Assembly (NCBI GenBank): GCA_902363805.1 | Contig: CABJBF010000001.1 | Location: forward strand, 558,001 to 622,000 | DNA length: 64,000 nt | Reading direction: 5' to 3' | From: Eubacteriaceae bacterium | Lineage (GTDB): Bacteria > Bacillota > Clostridia > Lachnospirales > Lachnospiraceae | Shown here: piece after piece, positions 45,006 to 55,695 of the stretch | How positions within the stretch are numbered: position 1 is the first letter of the stretch | Layout: each line of letters begins with the position of its first letter | Made by a program: the position numbers and the translations under genes | Notes under the pieces: generated by a model | Databases searched by the model: none | Told to the model about the DNA's origin: nothing | What the model saw: only the letters and a program-made list of their open reading frames with translations

Positions 45006-45425
45006 ATGAGTGGAAATAAAAATTATAAAACTAAACAGCAAAGTGCCATTATGGATTGTATAAAGATGAATGCAAATGGTTATGTAACAGTTAACGATAT
45101 ATGGAATTACTTAAAAGAACATAATTACTCAGTTGGACAGACTACAATATACAGACATTTAGATAAAATGGAAGAGGCAGGAATTGTAACAAGATTAAAA
45201 GTAGAAGGACAGGCAGGAGCATGCTATAAATATTTGAATCCTCAAGAAAAAATTGAAGATGGATTTTACATAAAATGCGAAGAATGCGGGGAAGTTACAA
45301 GAATGGAATGTCATCATTTAGAAGAAATATACAGACATATAGGTGATGATCATAATTTCCGAATAAATCCTAAAAAGACTGTATTTTATGGAAAATGTGG
45401 AAAGTGCCAGAAAGCAGGTAAGTAA
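45006..45425 (+). CDS. zur: Fur-family metalloregulator, probable Zur
   Basis: 139 residues. Winged-helix DNA-binding half (about 10-80: VTVNDIWNYLKEHNYSVGQTTIYRHLDKMEEAGIV in Fur style) and a C-terminal dimer/metal domain with two CxxC pairs (IKCEECGEV and YGKCGKCQK) forming the structural zinc site, plus MECHHLEEIYRHIGDDHNF. ATG 45006 is chosen: the TTG 44904 frame opening overlaps the -35 box of the promoter and cannot be translated from it. It begins a zinc-uptake operon, so zinc-dependent repression (Zur) is the likely role. Confidence 0.85.
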   Translation: MSGNKNYKTKQQSAIMDCIKMNANGYVTVNDIWNYLKEHNYSVGQTTIYRHLDKMEEAGIVTRLKVEGQAGACYKYLNPQEKIEDGFYIKCEECGEVTRMECHHLEEIYRHIGDDHNFRINPKKTVFYGKCGKCQKAGK

Positions 45426-45429
45426 ATTA

Positions 45430-46509
45430 ATGAAGATAAAAAAGATATTAACAATTGTATTATCGATAATTGTGGGCATGTCAATAATCGGATGTAAAGC
45501 TACACAGAATACAGAACCACAGGATGATGCAAGAATAAAGATAGTAACTACATTATTTCCATATTATGATTTTGTAAGAGCAGTTACAAAAGGAGTAGAT
45601 GGAATTTCTGTAACAATGACAGTGGCACCGGGACAAGATAGCCATTCCTTTGAACCGACTCCAAAAGACATAATAAAAATTGAAGATGCGGATTTGTTTA
45701 TATATAACGGGGGCACATTAGAAACATGGGTTGACTCAGTTTTAGGTGCTTTGTCAAATAACGAACAGGTTATGCGAATGATGGATTATGTTGATGTTAT
45801 GGAAGAAGAAACGGTAGAAGGAATGGATTTAAGATATGAGGATTCACATAGCCATGTTAAGGAAAGTCATAACGATGAAAGTGGACATTCTCATGATAAT
45901 GATAGCAATAAATATGAAAACCATAGTAATTTAGAAGATGAGCATATTAATGATGATTTAGAAGACGGGCATTCTCATGAAGATGATAAGGAATATGATG
46001 AGCATATTTGGACATCACCTGTAAATGCAATGAAGATGGTTGAATATATATGTGATGAAATGATAAAGATTGACCCTGAAAATGCAGAAATATATAAAGC
46101 AAATGCGGATGAATATATAGGAAAAATACAAAACATTGATACACAGATAAGGAAAATTGTAAATAAGATGGACAAAAAAGAAATTATATTTGCAGACAAA
46201 TTTCCATTATTATATTTTGCAAAAGAATATGGATTAAGTTATTATGCAGCATTTCCGGGATGTGCCGAAGACACAGAGCCAAGTGCAAGAACAATAGCGT
46301 TTCTTATAGACAAAATAAAAGAAGATAAAATTAATAAGGTTTACTATTTGGAATTAAGCAGTAAGGCAGTGGCAAATACAATATGCGAAGACACAGGAGC
46401 AAAGGCATATGAGTTTAACAGTTGTCATAATATAACGGAAAAACAGTTTCAAAGTGGAGTTACTTATGTAGACCTGATGACAAAAAATCTTGAAGTATTA
46501 AAAAAATAG
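45430..46509 (+). CDS. znuA: Zinc ABC transporter substrate-binding lipoprotein
   Basis: 359 residues. Lipoprotein signal MKIKKILTIVLSIIVGMSIIGC. Cluster A-I metal-binding protein fold: VTTLFPYYDFVRAVT, GQDSHSFEPTPKDIIKIEDADLFIYNGG, DEHIWTSPVNAMKMVEYI, ADKFPLLYFAKEYGLSYYAAFPGC, ETSARTIAF-like segment. A His/Asp/Glu-rich loop (about residues 135-190, repeated GHSH and DSHSH) is the usual zinc-gathering loop of ZnuA. ATG 45430 lies 5 bp after the regulator's stop. Confidence 0.93.
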   Translation: MKIKKILTIVLSIIVGMSIIGCKATQNTEPQDDARIKIVTTLFPYYDFVRAVTKGVDGISVTMTVAPGQDSHSFEPTPKDIIKIEDADLFIYNGGTLETWVDSVLGALSNNEQVMRMMDYVDVMEEETVEGMDLRYEDSHSHVKESHNDESGHSHDNDSNKYENHSNLEDEHINDDLEDGHSHEDDKEYDEHIWTSPVNAMKMVEYICDEMIKIDPENAEIYKANADEYIGKIQNIDTQIRKIVNKMDKKEIIFADKFPLLYFAKEYGLSYYAAFPGCAEDTEPSARTIAFLIDKIKEDKINKVYYLELSSKAVANTICEDTGAKAYEFNSCHNITEKQFQSGVTYVDLMTKNLEVLKK

Positions 46510-46524
46510 AGAGCAGGGATTGAT

Positions 46525-47214
46525 ATGATATTTGAATGTGAAAACGTAACGTTAGGTTATGAGAATAAAATAGTTACATCGAATTTATCATTTACAATTG
46601 ATAAAGGAGATTATGTGTGTATTGTAGGTGAAAATGGAACAGGAAAAAGTACATTAGTAAAAACAATTCTTGGTCTTATAAAACCTCTTGAAGGAAAAAT
46701 GAATTTAAAAGAAGGAAAGATTGGTTATCTTCCACAGCAGACAATGATACAGAAGGATTTCCCGGCAAGTGTATGGGAAGTTGTATTATCCGGAAACTTA
46801 AATAATAAAAGAAAAATTCCGTTTTACACAAAAGCAGACCGACAGGAAGCAATGAAAAATATGGAAAAACTTGGGATAACTAATTTAAAAAAGACATGTT
46901 ACGGAGAACTCTCAGGAGGGCAACAGCAAAGAGTACTTTTAGCTAGAGCATTATGTGCAATGAGCAATGTACTTATTTTAGATGAACCTGTTACAGGACT
47001 TGATCCTACAGCAACAAAGGAAATGTATGAATTAATAAAAGAATTAAATGTGAAAGACAATGTTACGATAATTATGGTAACACATGATATTGAAAATGCA
47101 GTAAATTATGCTAATAAAATATTGCATTTAGGACGAAAGAAATATTTTTACGGAACTGTAGAAGAATATGAAAAATCAAATACATCAGATGCTTTTTTAG
47201 GAGGTAATGAATAA
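46525..47214 (+). CDS. znuC: Zinc ABC transporter ATP-binding protein
   Basis: 229 residues. Walker A GENGTGKST, Q-loop region YLPQQTMIQ, signature LSGGQQQRVLLARAL, Walker B VLILDEPVTGLD, switch VTHDIE. Powers zinc import. Its TAA stop shares one base with the permease ATG (TAATG), so the two are coupled. Confidence 0.94.
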   Translation: MIFECENVTLGYENKIVTSNLSFTIDKGDYVCIVGENGTGKSTLVKTILGLIKPLEGKMNLKEGKIGYLPQQTMIQKDFPASVWEVVLSGNLNNKRKIPFYTKADRQEAMKNMEKLGITNLKKTCYGELSGGQQQRVLLARALCAMSNVLILDEPVTGLDPTATKEMYELIKELNVKDNVTIIMVTHDIENAVNYANKILHLGRKKYFYGTVEEYEKSNTSDAFLGGNE

Positions 47215-48053
47215 TGTCAGTAATTATAGAAATGATGTCATATCCATTTATGCAAAGGGCATTTATAGGTGGATTATTAGTGGCATTATGTGCTGCACTT
47301 TTAGGAGTGAGCCTTGTATTAAAGAGATATTCAATGATTGGAGACGGATTATCTCATGTATCATTTGGGGCACTTTCAATTGCGGTAGCATGCGGATTTG
47401 CACCAATAAAATTTTCAATACCTGTAGTAATTATTGCAGCCTTCTTTCTTCTTAGAATGGCTGAAAATGGAAAAATGCACAGTGATGCGGCAATTGCAGT
47501 TGTTTCAGCGTCAGCACTTGCAATTGGTGTAATTGTTACAAGTCTTACAACAGGTTTAAGCACAGATGTATACAGTTATATGTTCGGAAGTGTTCTTGCA
47601 ATGTCAAAAGATGATGTGGAAATGAGTGTAATACTTTCGATTATCGTATTAACAGTATTTGTATTTTGCTATCACAAAATATTCGCAGTTACATTTGACG
47701 AAAATTTTTCAAAAGCTTCAGGAGTTACAGTAAATTTTTATAATACATTGATTTCTATCTTTACAGCAGTTACAGTAGTAATAGGTGTAAAAATGATGGG
47801 AGCGATGCTTATTTCAAGCTTAATAATATTTCCTTCCCTTACATCAATGAGAGTATATAAAAGTTTTTTAAGTGTAACAATATGTTCAGCTGTAATAGCG
47901 ATGATTAATTTTATTGCAGGACTTATTGCATCATATGTATTATCAATACCGGCAGGTGCAAGTGTAGTAGTGGCAAATTTAATTATGTTTGTTGCGTTCA
48001 TTATTGTTGGAAATATATTAAATGTAATTCGATTGAGAAAATATAGTAAATAA
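47214..48053 (+). CDS. znuB: Zinc ABC transporter permease
   Basis: 279 residues with about eight membrane helices. ABC-3 family pattern: FMQRAFIGGLLVALCAALLGVSLVLKRYSMIGDGLSHVSFG (read in parts), DVYSYMFGSVLAMS, and VKMMGAMLISSLIIFPSLTSM. Last gene of the zur-znuACB operon. Confidence 0.93.
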   Translation: MSVIIEMMSYPFMQRAFIGGLLVALCAALLGVSLVLKRYSMIGDGLSHVSFGALSIAVACGFAPIKFSIPVVIIAAFFLLRMAENGKMHSDAAIAVVSASALAIGVIVTSLTTGLSTDVYSYMFGSVLAMSKDDVEMSVILSIIVLTVFVFCYHKIFAVTFDENFSKASGVTVNFYNTLISIFTAVTVVIGVKMMGAMLISSLIIFPSLTSMRVYKSFLSVTICSAVIAMINFIAGLIASYVLSIPAGASVVVANLIMFVAFIIVGNILNVIRLRKYSK

Positions 48054-48080
48054 AATAGAAAAGAAAGGGAAGGACGAGCT

Positions 48081-50507
48081 ATGGATATTCAGGCATTTTT
48101 AAATGGGTTAGATAAATTATTTGCAAAAAAGGCGATAGATGAGGTAGAGCCATTTTTAAACGAAAGTATGGAAAATGCAAAAAAAGAAAATGACAAATCA
48201 GCTCAGTTTACCATATTAAATGAAATGATGGGATTCTTCAGAGATACAAGTCAGTATGACAAGTCTATAAAAGCATGTAATCAGTGCCTTTCTTTAATGA
48301 AAGAAATGAATATTGAAGGAACGGTTGATTATGCTACTTCTTTGCAAAATATAGCAAATGCCCATCGTGCTGCAGGTAAACTTGAACAGTCGCTTATGTT
48401 TTACAATGAGGCAATGAAAATTTATGAAAAAAATATTGAACCAAATGATTTTAGAATGGCAAGCATAAATAACAATATAGCCCTTCTATATCAGGAAATG
48501 GGAGATTATGTAAATGCAGTAGCGCATTTGAAAATGGCATTGTGTATTATTGAACAATTAAGCGATTCCAGAATAGAGGTGGCAGTTACCCATTCTAATC
48601 TTGGAGCATCTTTGGTTCAGTTAGGAAGAATTGATGAAGCTGTAAAACATTTGAATAAAGCATTAGCACTTTTTAGGCAGGATGAGGTAAAAGATTTTCA
48701 TTACAGTGCTGCTTTATCAGCGATGGCATCATTAAAAGCTCAGATAGGAGAATATGAAACAGCAGCCAAATTGTATGAGGAAGCCTTAGATGAGATAAGA
48801 ATTAATATGGGCAAAGGAACTGCATATAAAATAACAGAAGATAATTTACGACAGATTTACAGCATTTTAGGAGTTCATACAAATTTAGATTCAGATAAAA
48901 TAGAAAATGGAATTGAATTAAGCAGAAAATTTTATGAGACATATGGAGAACCGATAATTCACGAAAAATTTTCTGACTACGAAAATAAAATCGCAGTAGG
49001 TCTTGTTGGTGAGGGATCGGAGAGGTTTGGATTCGATGACAAATATTCAAGAGACCATGATTTTGGTGCAGGTTTTTGTATGTGGGTTAGCACATCTACA
49101 TATGATGCAATAGGCAAAGAATTAGAAGAAGAATATGAAAAAATAATTTCTGAACACGAAGAAGAATTTATGAAAAAATATGGGTTCTTAAGTGAAAATG
49201 AAAAATTATATAAAACACCAACAGCTGATGGAAGATGTGGCGTATCAAAAATAGGTGATTTTTATGAAAAATATACGGGATATAAGTTACCACCAAAGAC
49301 TGTAGGAGAATGGATAGAAATTGATGATTACAAATTAGCGACAGTAACTAATGGAGTTGTATTTAAGGATAATGAAGATAAGTTCTCAACAATAAGAAGT
49401 GAGTTCGCAAACATTCCGGAAACAGTAAGAAGAGTTAAAATTTCAAGAGAATTGGCTGCAATGGCACAGACGGGTCAGAGTAATTACGAAAGGGCAATGG
49501 CAAGAAAAGATTTTGTTACTGCGAATATTTGTATTTCAGAATTTATGCAACATACAATGAAAATTGTTTATTTGCTTAACAGAAAATATGCTCCATATTA
49601 CAAATGGATGCTTAAGGGAATGAAAGAACTGGAAATTTTGCCGGAGGTATCTGCGGTATTAAAGGCTTTAGCTGACTTGCCTGACCAAAGAGAAAACTGG
49701 GAAGATTATTCATATTCAAGTCGTGATAAGAACGAAAATGATATGAAAGTTGCAGCAATTGAAATAATCAGCAAGATGATAATAGAGCAGCTTATTAAAC
49801 AAAATATTATCGAAGAAGGCAGTTGCACAACAACATTTTTAAATGATTATTCAAGAATAATTATGGAGAATCTGACTTTGAAAAATAAAGAAAACGCATT
49901 TGACAGGGAAAAAGTAATAGATAAAATTATAGATTTGGAGTTTGAAGCATTTGATAAAGTACAAAATGTAGGCGGAAGAGCGGAATGTCAAAACAATTTT
50001 CCAATGTTTTACATTATGCGTAAAAGCCAGTATTTGACATGGACAGATGAAATGCTTTCATGCATACTTGAACTGTGGACGGAAAACAGGGAAAAAGGAC
50101 TGAATATGATTACGGAAAAATATGCAAGGATGATGGAAAGCACTTCACCTGATGAATATGCTGAATTTGCAGATAAGCTCCCTAAAAAAACAGAGAAGAC
50201 AAGAAAAATTGTGGATGAAATCGCAAAAATTCAGGTTGATTGGATGGAAGAGTTTTCAAAAGAATATCCAAAACTTGCAAACAATGCAAGAGACATAACC
50301 AGCGATTCTGATAATTTATATAACACATCTTATGAAACATATTTAAAAGGTGAGTTGTTGACATATTCAGAAAAATTATTAAAATTGTATGGGCAGTTTG
50401 TAATTAATCTTGCAAAAGAAGGCAAAAATCTTGCGGAAATGACAATAAAAAATACAGCTTTACTGTCAGGTTACAAATCGTTAGATGAAGCAGAGAAAAA
50501 CAATTAG
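48081..50507 (+). CDS. TPR-DUF4037-DUF4125 fusion protein
   Basis: 808 residues, cytoplasmic. Residues about 1-270 are tetratricopeptide repeats ([53 protein letters not shown] in parts). Residues about 280-600 match DUF4037, a nucleotidyltransferase-like domain ([32 protein letters not shown]). Residues about 605-800 match DUF4125 ([35 protein letters not shown]). Biological role unknown; the GEGS and DHD residues resemble the catalytic Gly-Ser and Asp-x-Asp of nucleotidyltransferases. RBS AAAGGGAAGGA upstream; it starts 27 bp after znuB. Confidence 0.75.
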   Translation: MDIQAFLNGLDKLFAKKAIDEVEPFLNESMENAKKENDKSAQFTILNEMMGFFRDTSQYDKSIKACNQCLSLMKEMNIEGTVDYATSLQNIANAHRAAGKLEQSLMFYNEAMKIYEKNIEPNDFRMASINNNIALLYQEMGDYVNAVAHLKMALCIIEQLSDSRIEVAVTHSNLGASLVQLGRIDEAVKHLNKALALFRQDEVKDFHYSAALSAMASLKAQIGEYETAAKLYEEALDEIRINMGKGTAYKITEDNLRQIYSILGVHTNLDSDKIENGIELSRKFYETYGEPIIHEKFSDYENKIAVGLVGEGSERFGFDDKYSRDHDFGAGFCMWVSTSTYDAIGKELEEEYEKIISEHEEEFMKKYGFLSENEKLYKTPTADGRCGVSKIGDFYEKYTGYKLPPKTVGEWIEIDDYKLATVTNGVVFKDNEDKFSTIRSEFANIPETVRRVKISRELAAMAQTGQSNYERAMARKDFVTANICISEFMQHTMKIVYLLNRKYAPYYKWMLKGMKELEILPEVSAVLKALADLPDQRENWEDYSYSSRDKNENDMKVAAIEIISKMIIEQLIKQNIIEEGSCTTTFLNDYSRIIMENLTLKNKENAFDREKVIDKIIDLEFEAFDKVQNVGGRAECQNNFPMFYIMRKSQYLTWTDEMLSCILELWTENREKGLNMITEKYARMMESTSPDEYAEFADKLPKKTEKTRKIVDEIAKIQVDWMEEFSKEYPKLANNARDITSDSDNLYNTSYETYLKGELLTYSEKLLKLYGQFVINLAKEGKNLAEMTIKNTALLSGYKSLDEAEKNN

Positions 50508-50523
50508 TATAAGGAATAAAAGT

Positions 50524-52566
50524 ATGAGTTTTTTACCGGTATCAAAACAGGATATGATAGACAGAGGAATAGAGCAGTTAGACTTTGTCTATGTAATAGG
50601 GGATGCGTATGTTGACCATCCTTCATTTGGACACGCAATAATAAGCAGGGTTTTAGAATCTCACGGATATACAGTTGGAATTATTTCACAACCGGACTGG
50701 AAAGACGACAATAGTATTAACATATTAGGAGAACCAAGACTGGGATTTTTAGTAATGGGTGGAAATATGGATTCTATGGTTAATCATTATTATGTATCTA
50801 AAAAGCATAGAACAATGGATGCATATACGCCGGGTGGTGAAATCGGAAAAAGACCGGACCATGCAACGGTAGTATATTGTAATCTTATACGTCACACATA
50901 TAAAAATAAGCCAATTATAATAGGCGGAATTGAAGCATCTTTAAGAAGAATGGCTCATTATGATTATTGGAGTAATAGTTTTAAGAGGTCTATTTTATTA
51001 GACAGTCAGGCAAATCTCATATCTTATGGAATGGGTGAAAAATCTATTGTTCAGATAGCTGATTCCTTAGATAGTGGCTTAGACGTAAATGACATTACGT
51101 TTATACCGGGAACAGTATATAAGACAAAGACTTTAGATTCAGTATATGAACCGATTATTCTTCCAACTTATGAAGATATGAAAAATGACAAATTAGAATA
51201 TGCTAAGAGTTTTAAAATTCAGTCAGAGAATACAGATCCATTTAATGGTAAAACTTTAGTAGAAGAATATCCGAATGGAAATTTTGTAGTTCAGAACCCA
51301 CCACAGGAACCACTAACTCAGCAGGAAATGGATGATGTGTATGATTTGCCTTATATGAGAACTTATCATCCGATGTATGAAGGAATGGGTGGAATTCCGG
51401 CAATTCAGGAAATACAGTTTTCGCTTATAAGTTGTAGAGGATGTTTTGGCGGATGTAGCTTTTGCGCACTTACATTTCATCAGGGAAGAATTATACAGAC
51501 AAGAAGTCATGAATCAATTATAAATGAAGCAAAAAAAATAATTGAGATGCCAAACTTTAAAGGATATATACATGATGTAGGAGGACCTACAGCGAATTTC
51601 AGACATCCGTCATGTAAAAAACAGTTAAAATGTGGCGTATGTAAAAATAAGCAGTGTCTTTTCCCGGAACCTTGTAAGAATTTAAATGTAGACCATAAAG
51701 ATTATTTGTCGCTTCTTAGAAAATTAAGAAGTCTGCCAAAAGTAAAAAAAGTATTCGTACGTTCCGGAATCAGATTTGACTATCTTATTGCAGATAAGGA
51801 CGACACATTTTTCAAGGAATTGGTAGATTATCATATTAGTGGACAGCTTAAGGTTGCACCTGAGCATATTTCAGATAAAGTATTACAGAAAATGGGTAAG
51901 CCAAAGAATGCTGTCTATGAAAAATTTATAGATAAATATAAGAAGTTAAATAAAGCTGCAGGGAAAGATCAGTTCGTAGTTCCTTATCTTATGAGCTCTC
52001 ATCCCGGTTCAGATATGAAAGAGGCAGTAAAACTTGCAGAATATTTAAGAGATATAAATTATAATCCACAACAGGTTCAGGATTTTTATCCAACACCGTC
52101 AACAATGTCAACAGTAATGTATTACACAGGAGTTGACCCTAGAACAATGGAACCTGTGTATGTGCCTAAAAATCCACATGAAAAAGCAATGCAAAGAGCA
52201 TTAATGCAATATAGAAATCCTGCTAACTATGAATTGGTAAAGGAAGCATTGCAAATAGCAGGCAGAGAAGATTTAATTGGATTTGGACCAGAATGTCTTA
52301 TCAGACCAAGACAATTTTCTAAGGAAAAACAGATGTATGGTAAGAATGGTGCAAATAAAAATAAAAGACAAAATAATGGAAAGAATGATAAGGGTACAAA
52401 TAGCAGAAATTTAAGAAACAAAAAAGGTGAAAAACAAAATAATAACCGCTCAAATGGTAAAAATACTAATAGGGATAAAATAAAGAAATTAGATAAAAGT
52501 AATAAAAAATCATTACAAAACAGTAGAAAATCACCGAAAAAAATAAAAAACGCACTAAAAAAGTAA
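50524..52566 (+). CDS. YgiQ-family radical SAM protein
   Basis: 680 residues. N-terminal UPF0313 domain ([54 protein letters not shown]), then the radical SAM core with the cluster motif [14 protein letters not shown] further Cys-rich patch ([21 protein letters not shown]) is typical of YgiQ. The last ~80 residues are a Lys/Asn-rich low-complexity tail. ATG 50524 ([15 protein letters not shown]) is the family start. The gene overlaps nothing and follows the TPR protein by 16 bp. Substrate unknown. Confidence 0.9.
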   Translation: MSFLPVSKQDMIDRGIEQLDFVYVIGDAYVDHPSFGHAIISRVLESHGYTVGIISQPDWKDDNSINILGEPRLGFLVMGGNMDSMVNHYYVSKKHRTMDAYTPGGEIGKRPDHATVVYCNLIRHTYKNKPIIIGGIEASLRRMAHYDYWSNSFKRSILLDSQANLISYGMGEKSIVQIADSLDSGLDVNDITFIPGTVYKTKTLDSVYEPIILPTYEDMKNDKLEYAKSFKIQSENTDPFNGKTLVEEYPNGNFVVQNPPQEPLTQQEMDDVYDLPYMRTYHPMYEGMGGIPAIQEIQFSLISCRGCFGGCSFCALTFHQGRIIQTRSHESIINEAKKIIEMPNFKGYIHDVGGPTANFRHPSCKKQLKCGVCKNKQCLFPEPCKNLNVDHKDYLSLLRKLRSLPKVKKVFVRSGIRFDYLIADKDDTFFKELVDYHISGQLKVAPEHISDKVLQKMGKPKNAVYEKFIDKYKKLNKAAGKDQFVVPYLMSSHPGSDMKEAVKLAEYLRDINYNPQQVQDFYPTPSTMSTVMYYTGVDPRTMEPVYVPKNPHEKAMQRALMQYRNPANYELVKEALQIAGREDLIGFGPECLIRPRQFSKEKQMYGKNGANKNKRQNNGKNDKGTNSRNLRNKKGEKQNNNRSNGKNTNRDKIKKLDKSNKKSLQNSRKSPKKIKNALKK

Positions 52567-52736
52567 AAAAAATGTGAATAAAGGTAATAAAAAACAATAA
52601 AACAGGTGGCTTGTTTAATGAATTTTTAGTATACTATAGTTTCGAGTAAAATATATTAAGATGCATGATATATGAGATTAGTATCATCATCTGATATTAT
52701 AGCTTTGCTATAAAAAATAAGAACAGGAGATAAAAC

Positions 52737-54683
52737 ATGGAAAAAAAGAATGAGTTTAAACCATTTATTCCTGCAGACAAAATTGTGCCTGAATTTACAG
52801 TGACATCTGTTATTCTTGGTGTTATTTTAGCAGTAATCTTTGGTGGAGCAAATGCCTACTTAGGACTCAGAGTAGGTATGACAGTATCAGCTTCGATTCC
52901 TGCAGCCGTTATTTCAATGGGTGTTATAAGAGTTATCATGAAAAAAGACTCTATCCTTGAAAATAATATTGTTCAGACAATAGGTTCAGCAGGTGAATCG
53001 TTAGCAGCCGGAGCAATTTTTACTATTCCGGCAATTTTTATCTGGGCATCAGAAGAAGGAAGTGGAATAAGTGAGCCATCATTTATTACAATAGCTTTAA
53101 TAGCCCTTTGTGGTGGTATACTCGGAGTATTATTTATGGTTCCGCTTCGTACAGCATTAATTGTTGAAGAACACGGAGTTCTCCCATATCCTGAAGGAAC
53201 AGCTTGTGCAGAAGTTCTTTTAGCAGGAGAAGAAGGTGGAATCAAGTCTAAGGTTGTATTCTCAGGACTTGGAATTGCAGCATTATACAAATTTGTAGCT
53301 GATGGGTTAAAATTATTCCCAAGTGAAGTTGATTTTTCAATGAAGGGAAGTTATACATGCGGCTTAGGTCTGGATGTACTTCCGGCTTTATCAGGTGTTG
53401 GTTATATCTGCGGCATTAAGATTTCAAGTTATATGTTTGCAGGTGGTGTGTTATCATATCTTGCATTAATACCGGCTATAGCATATTTTGGTGGAGACGC
53501 AGCCTCAAAGGTTGTCGACGATGCCGGAAAAGCAATTGCATTTAATCAGTTAGCACCGGGACAGATTTGGAGTAATTACATCAGATATATCGGTGCAGGT
53601 GCAGTAGCAGCAGGTGGTTTAATAAGCTTAATTAAATCATTACCTACAATGGTTAAAACATTTAGTCATGCAGTTAAAGGATTTGGTAAAAAAGGTGAAG
53701 CAGGAGATAGAACTCAGAGAGACATTCCAATGTCAGCAGTTCTTGGTGGAATCGTTGTTATAGCAGTGGCTATATGGTTACTTCCTGAAATACCGGTATC
53801 ATTTGTAGGAGCAATTATTATTGTTGTATTTGGTTTCTTCTTTGCAACAGTATCATCTAGAATGGTTGGTATCGTAGGAAGTAGTAACAATCCTGTATCA
53901 GGTATGGCAATCGCTACATTAATTGTTACAACAGCTATCTTAAAAGCAACAGGAAGTACCGGTGCAAGTGGTATGGTAGCAGCAATCTCAATTGGAACAG
54001 TTATTTGTATCGTAGCAGCAATGGCAGGTGATACATCTCAGGATTTAAAAACTGGATATATCGTAGGAGCAACTCCTGCAAAACAGCAGATTGGTGAATT
54101 AATTGGTGCTGTAGTATCAGCAATTGCCATTGGTGGTGTTATGTATCTTTTAAATGCAGCGTGGGGATTTGGCTCAGAACAGATTCCTGCTCCACAGGCT
54201 ACTTTAATGAAAATGGTAGTAGAAGGAGTTATGGGTGGAACATTACCTTGGGTATTAATATTCATGGGTGTGTTTATCGCAATAGTTGTTGAAATTCTTG
54301 GAATTCCTGTATTAGCATTTTCAATTGGTTTATATTTGCCAATTCATTTAAGTGCACCTATTATGGTTGGTGGTGTGATTAAATGGATTATGGAAAATAA
54401 GAGAAAATATGCAAATGACAAAGAAAGAAAAGATTCAGTTGACACAGGTGTATTATATGCAGCAGGTATGATTGCAGGTGAAGGTATAATAGGTATTCTT
54501 CTTGCAGTTTTAGCGGTTGTAGGATTAGACAGTGTAATTGATTTATCATCAGTATATGGAGATGCTTTCCAGTCAGTAGGTAACTGGGTTGGATTAGTAG
54601 CATTTGTATTATTACTTTCAACATTATTTATCTTCACAAGACCAAAAAAGGCAGTTGAAGTTGATGCAAAATTAGATAAATAA
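52737..54683 (+). CDS. OPT-family oligopeptide transporter
   Basis: 648 residues with about 15 membrane helices. OPT family features: EFTVTSVILGVILAVIFGGANAYLGLRVGMTVSASIPAAV (read in parts), PYPEGTACAEVLLAGEEGG, GDTSQDLKTGYIVGATPAKQQ. Imports oligopeptides (or metal chelates) by secondary transport. RBS AACAGGAGA precedes the ATG. A PqqD-like protein and a small membrane protein follow. Confidence 0.93.
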   Translation: MEKKNEFKPFIPADKIVPEFTVTSVILGVILAVIFGGANAYLGLRVGMTVSASIPAAVISMGVIRVIMKKDSILENNIVQTIGSAGESLAAGAIFTIPAIFIWASEEGSGISEPSFITIALIALCGGILGVLFMVPLRTALIVEEHGVLPYPEGTACAEVLLAGEEGGIKSKVVFSGLGIAALYKFVADGLKLFPSEVDFSMKGSYTCGLGLDVLPALSGVGYICGIKISSYMFAGGVLSYLALIPAIAYFGGDAASKVVDDAGKAIAFNQLAPGQIWSNYIRYIGAGAVAAGGLISLIKSLPTMVKTFSHAVKGFGKKGEAGDRTQRDIPMSAVLGGIVVIAVAIWLLPEIPVSFVGAIIIVVFGFFFATVSSRMVGIVGSSNNPVSGMAIATLIVTTAILKATGSTGASGMVAAISIGTVICIVAAMAGDTSQDLKTGYIVGATPAKQQIGELIGAVVSAIAIGGVMYLLNAAWGFGSEQIPAPQATLMKMVVEGVMGGTLPWVLIFMGVFIAIVVEILGIPVLAFSIGLYLPIHLSAPIMVGGVIKWIMENKRKYANDKERKDSVDTGVLYAAGMIAGEGIIGILLAVLAVVGLDSVIDLSSVYGDAFQSVGNWVGLVAFVLLLSTLFIFTRPKKAVEVDAKLDK

Positions 54684-54711
54684 ATTAGAAGCAAATTTAG
54701 AAAAATAAAGC

Positions 54712-54744
54712 AAGGCACTGCTACAGAAAATGTGGTAGTGCCTT
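54712..54744 (+). terminator. Hairpin after OPT gene
   Basis: AAGGCACTGCTAC pairs with GTGGTAGTGCCTT with minor mismatches. There is no long T-run, so termination may be partial, allowing read-through to the PqqD-like gene. Confidence 0.6.
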
Positions 54745-54768
54745 AAATAGTTAATAATTGGAGCGGCT

Positions 54769-55110
54769 ATGAAGAAAGAAAATTATATTGATAATATTCC
54801 TAAAATAAATAAAAAATGGGAAACATTAGAAGATGGAATAGTTGAAGTTACAATAGAAAATAAAGGATTTTATAATACGTTGGCTCAGAAGTTATTTAAA
54901 AAACCAAGATACAGTTTTATAAAATTAGATGAGTATGGAAGTTGTGTGTGGAAACAGATTGATGGTAAAAAAACAATATATGAAATTGGAAAAATATTAG
55001 AAAAAGAACATAAAAAAGCAGGAGTTCAGTTGTATGAAAGACTTGCTAAATATTTTAAAATTTTAGAAACAAATAAATATGTCGTATTTGTAAATGAGGA
55101 AGATAAATGA
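54769..55110 (+). CDS. PqqD-family (RRE-like) protein
   Basis: 113 residues. The pattern of PqqD/peptide-recognition proteins is visible: WETLEDGIVEVTIENKGF, FIKLDEYGSCVWKQIDGKKTIYEIGKIL, LYERLAKYFKILETNKYVVF. PqqD domains bind RiPP precursor peptides. No radical SAM-SPASM maturase or precursor gene lies next to it; the neighbour is a peptide transporter. Its stop overlaps the start of the following gene (ATGA). Confidence 0.75.
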   Translation: MKKENYIDNIPKINKKWETLEDGIVEVTIENKGFYNTLAQKLFKKPRYSFIKLDEYGSCVWKQIDGKKTIYEIGKILEKEHKKAGVQLYERLAKYFKILETNKYVVFVNEEDK

Positions 55111-55454
55111 AATTAGTAACGGTAATTGTAGGAGTTTTATTGTTTGCACTGGCTACAATGATTATTTATGGTTGGGGAATGGTAAAACAGAAAAATGAGT
55201 CGCAGGATTTAATGAATCTTTTGTTTAGCAAAGGTGAAAGTAAAGTAAAAAAATATTTAAAAAATCATGATTACATTACAATAACAGATGTTGAAAAGTT
55301 AAGCGAAAATTTAGAAGCAAAACAGGTATTTTCACCTAATAAAATAGTTGTAAAAGATAAGAAAGATTATGCAAGACAACTTATGAATTACATGGTAAAA
55401 ACAGGTCAGGTTGAAATAGAAGGAAACAGATATAAAAAGGCAGGCAAACATTAA
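55107..55454 (+). CDS. Small single-helix membrane protein
   Basis: 115 residues. One N-terminal membrane helix (about 2-22, LVTVIVGVLLFALATMIIYGW) and a soluble basic domain (SKGESKVKKYLKNHDYITITDVEKLSENLEAKQV in parts) resembling a small winged-helix or RRE-sized fold. Translationally coupled to the PqqD-like gene (ATGA overlap). Function unknown. Confidence 0.6.
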   Translation: MKLVTVIVGVLLFALATMIIYGWGMVKQKNESQDLMNLLFSKGESKVKKYLKNHDYITITDVEKLSENLEAKQVFSPNKIVVKDKKDYARQLMNYMVKTGQVEIEGNRYKKAGKH

Positions 55455-55603
55455 GACTTTGTAATTATCTTATCGTATGACGTTGAGGTCAAAAACTATT
55501 AACTTTGATGTCTGCGGATTGTTAAAAATGTTAATGAAAAGCAGTTGAATTTGTGAAAATGTTAATAATATTAAAAATATCTCGAAATACTTTAAATTGT
55601 ATT

Positions 55604-55632
55604 TTGTAATAGCATATTTTATATGGTATACT
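55604..55632 (+). promoter_or_regulatory. Promoter of the coiled-coil protein
   Basis: TTGTAA (55604-55609), 17-bp spacer, TATACT (55627-55632), 64 bp ahead of ATG 55696. The -35 is weak, the -10 good. Confidence 0.6.
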
Positions 55633-55695
55633 AAAGTATAAATGTAAAGAAATACACAAATTAAGTGCTATATATGTACAGAGGAGGGTGTATCA

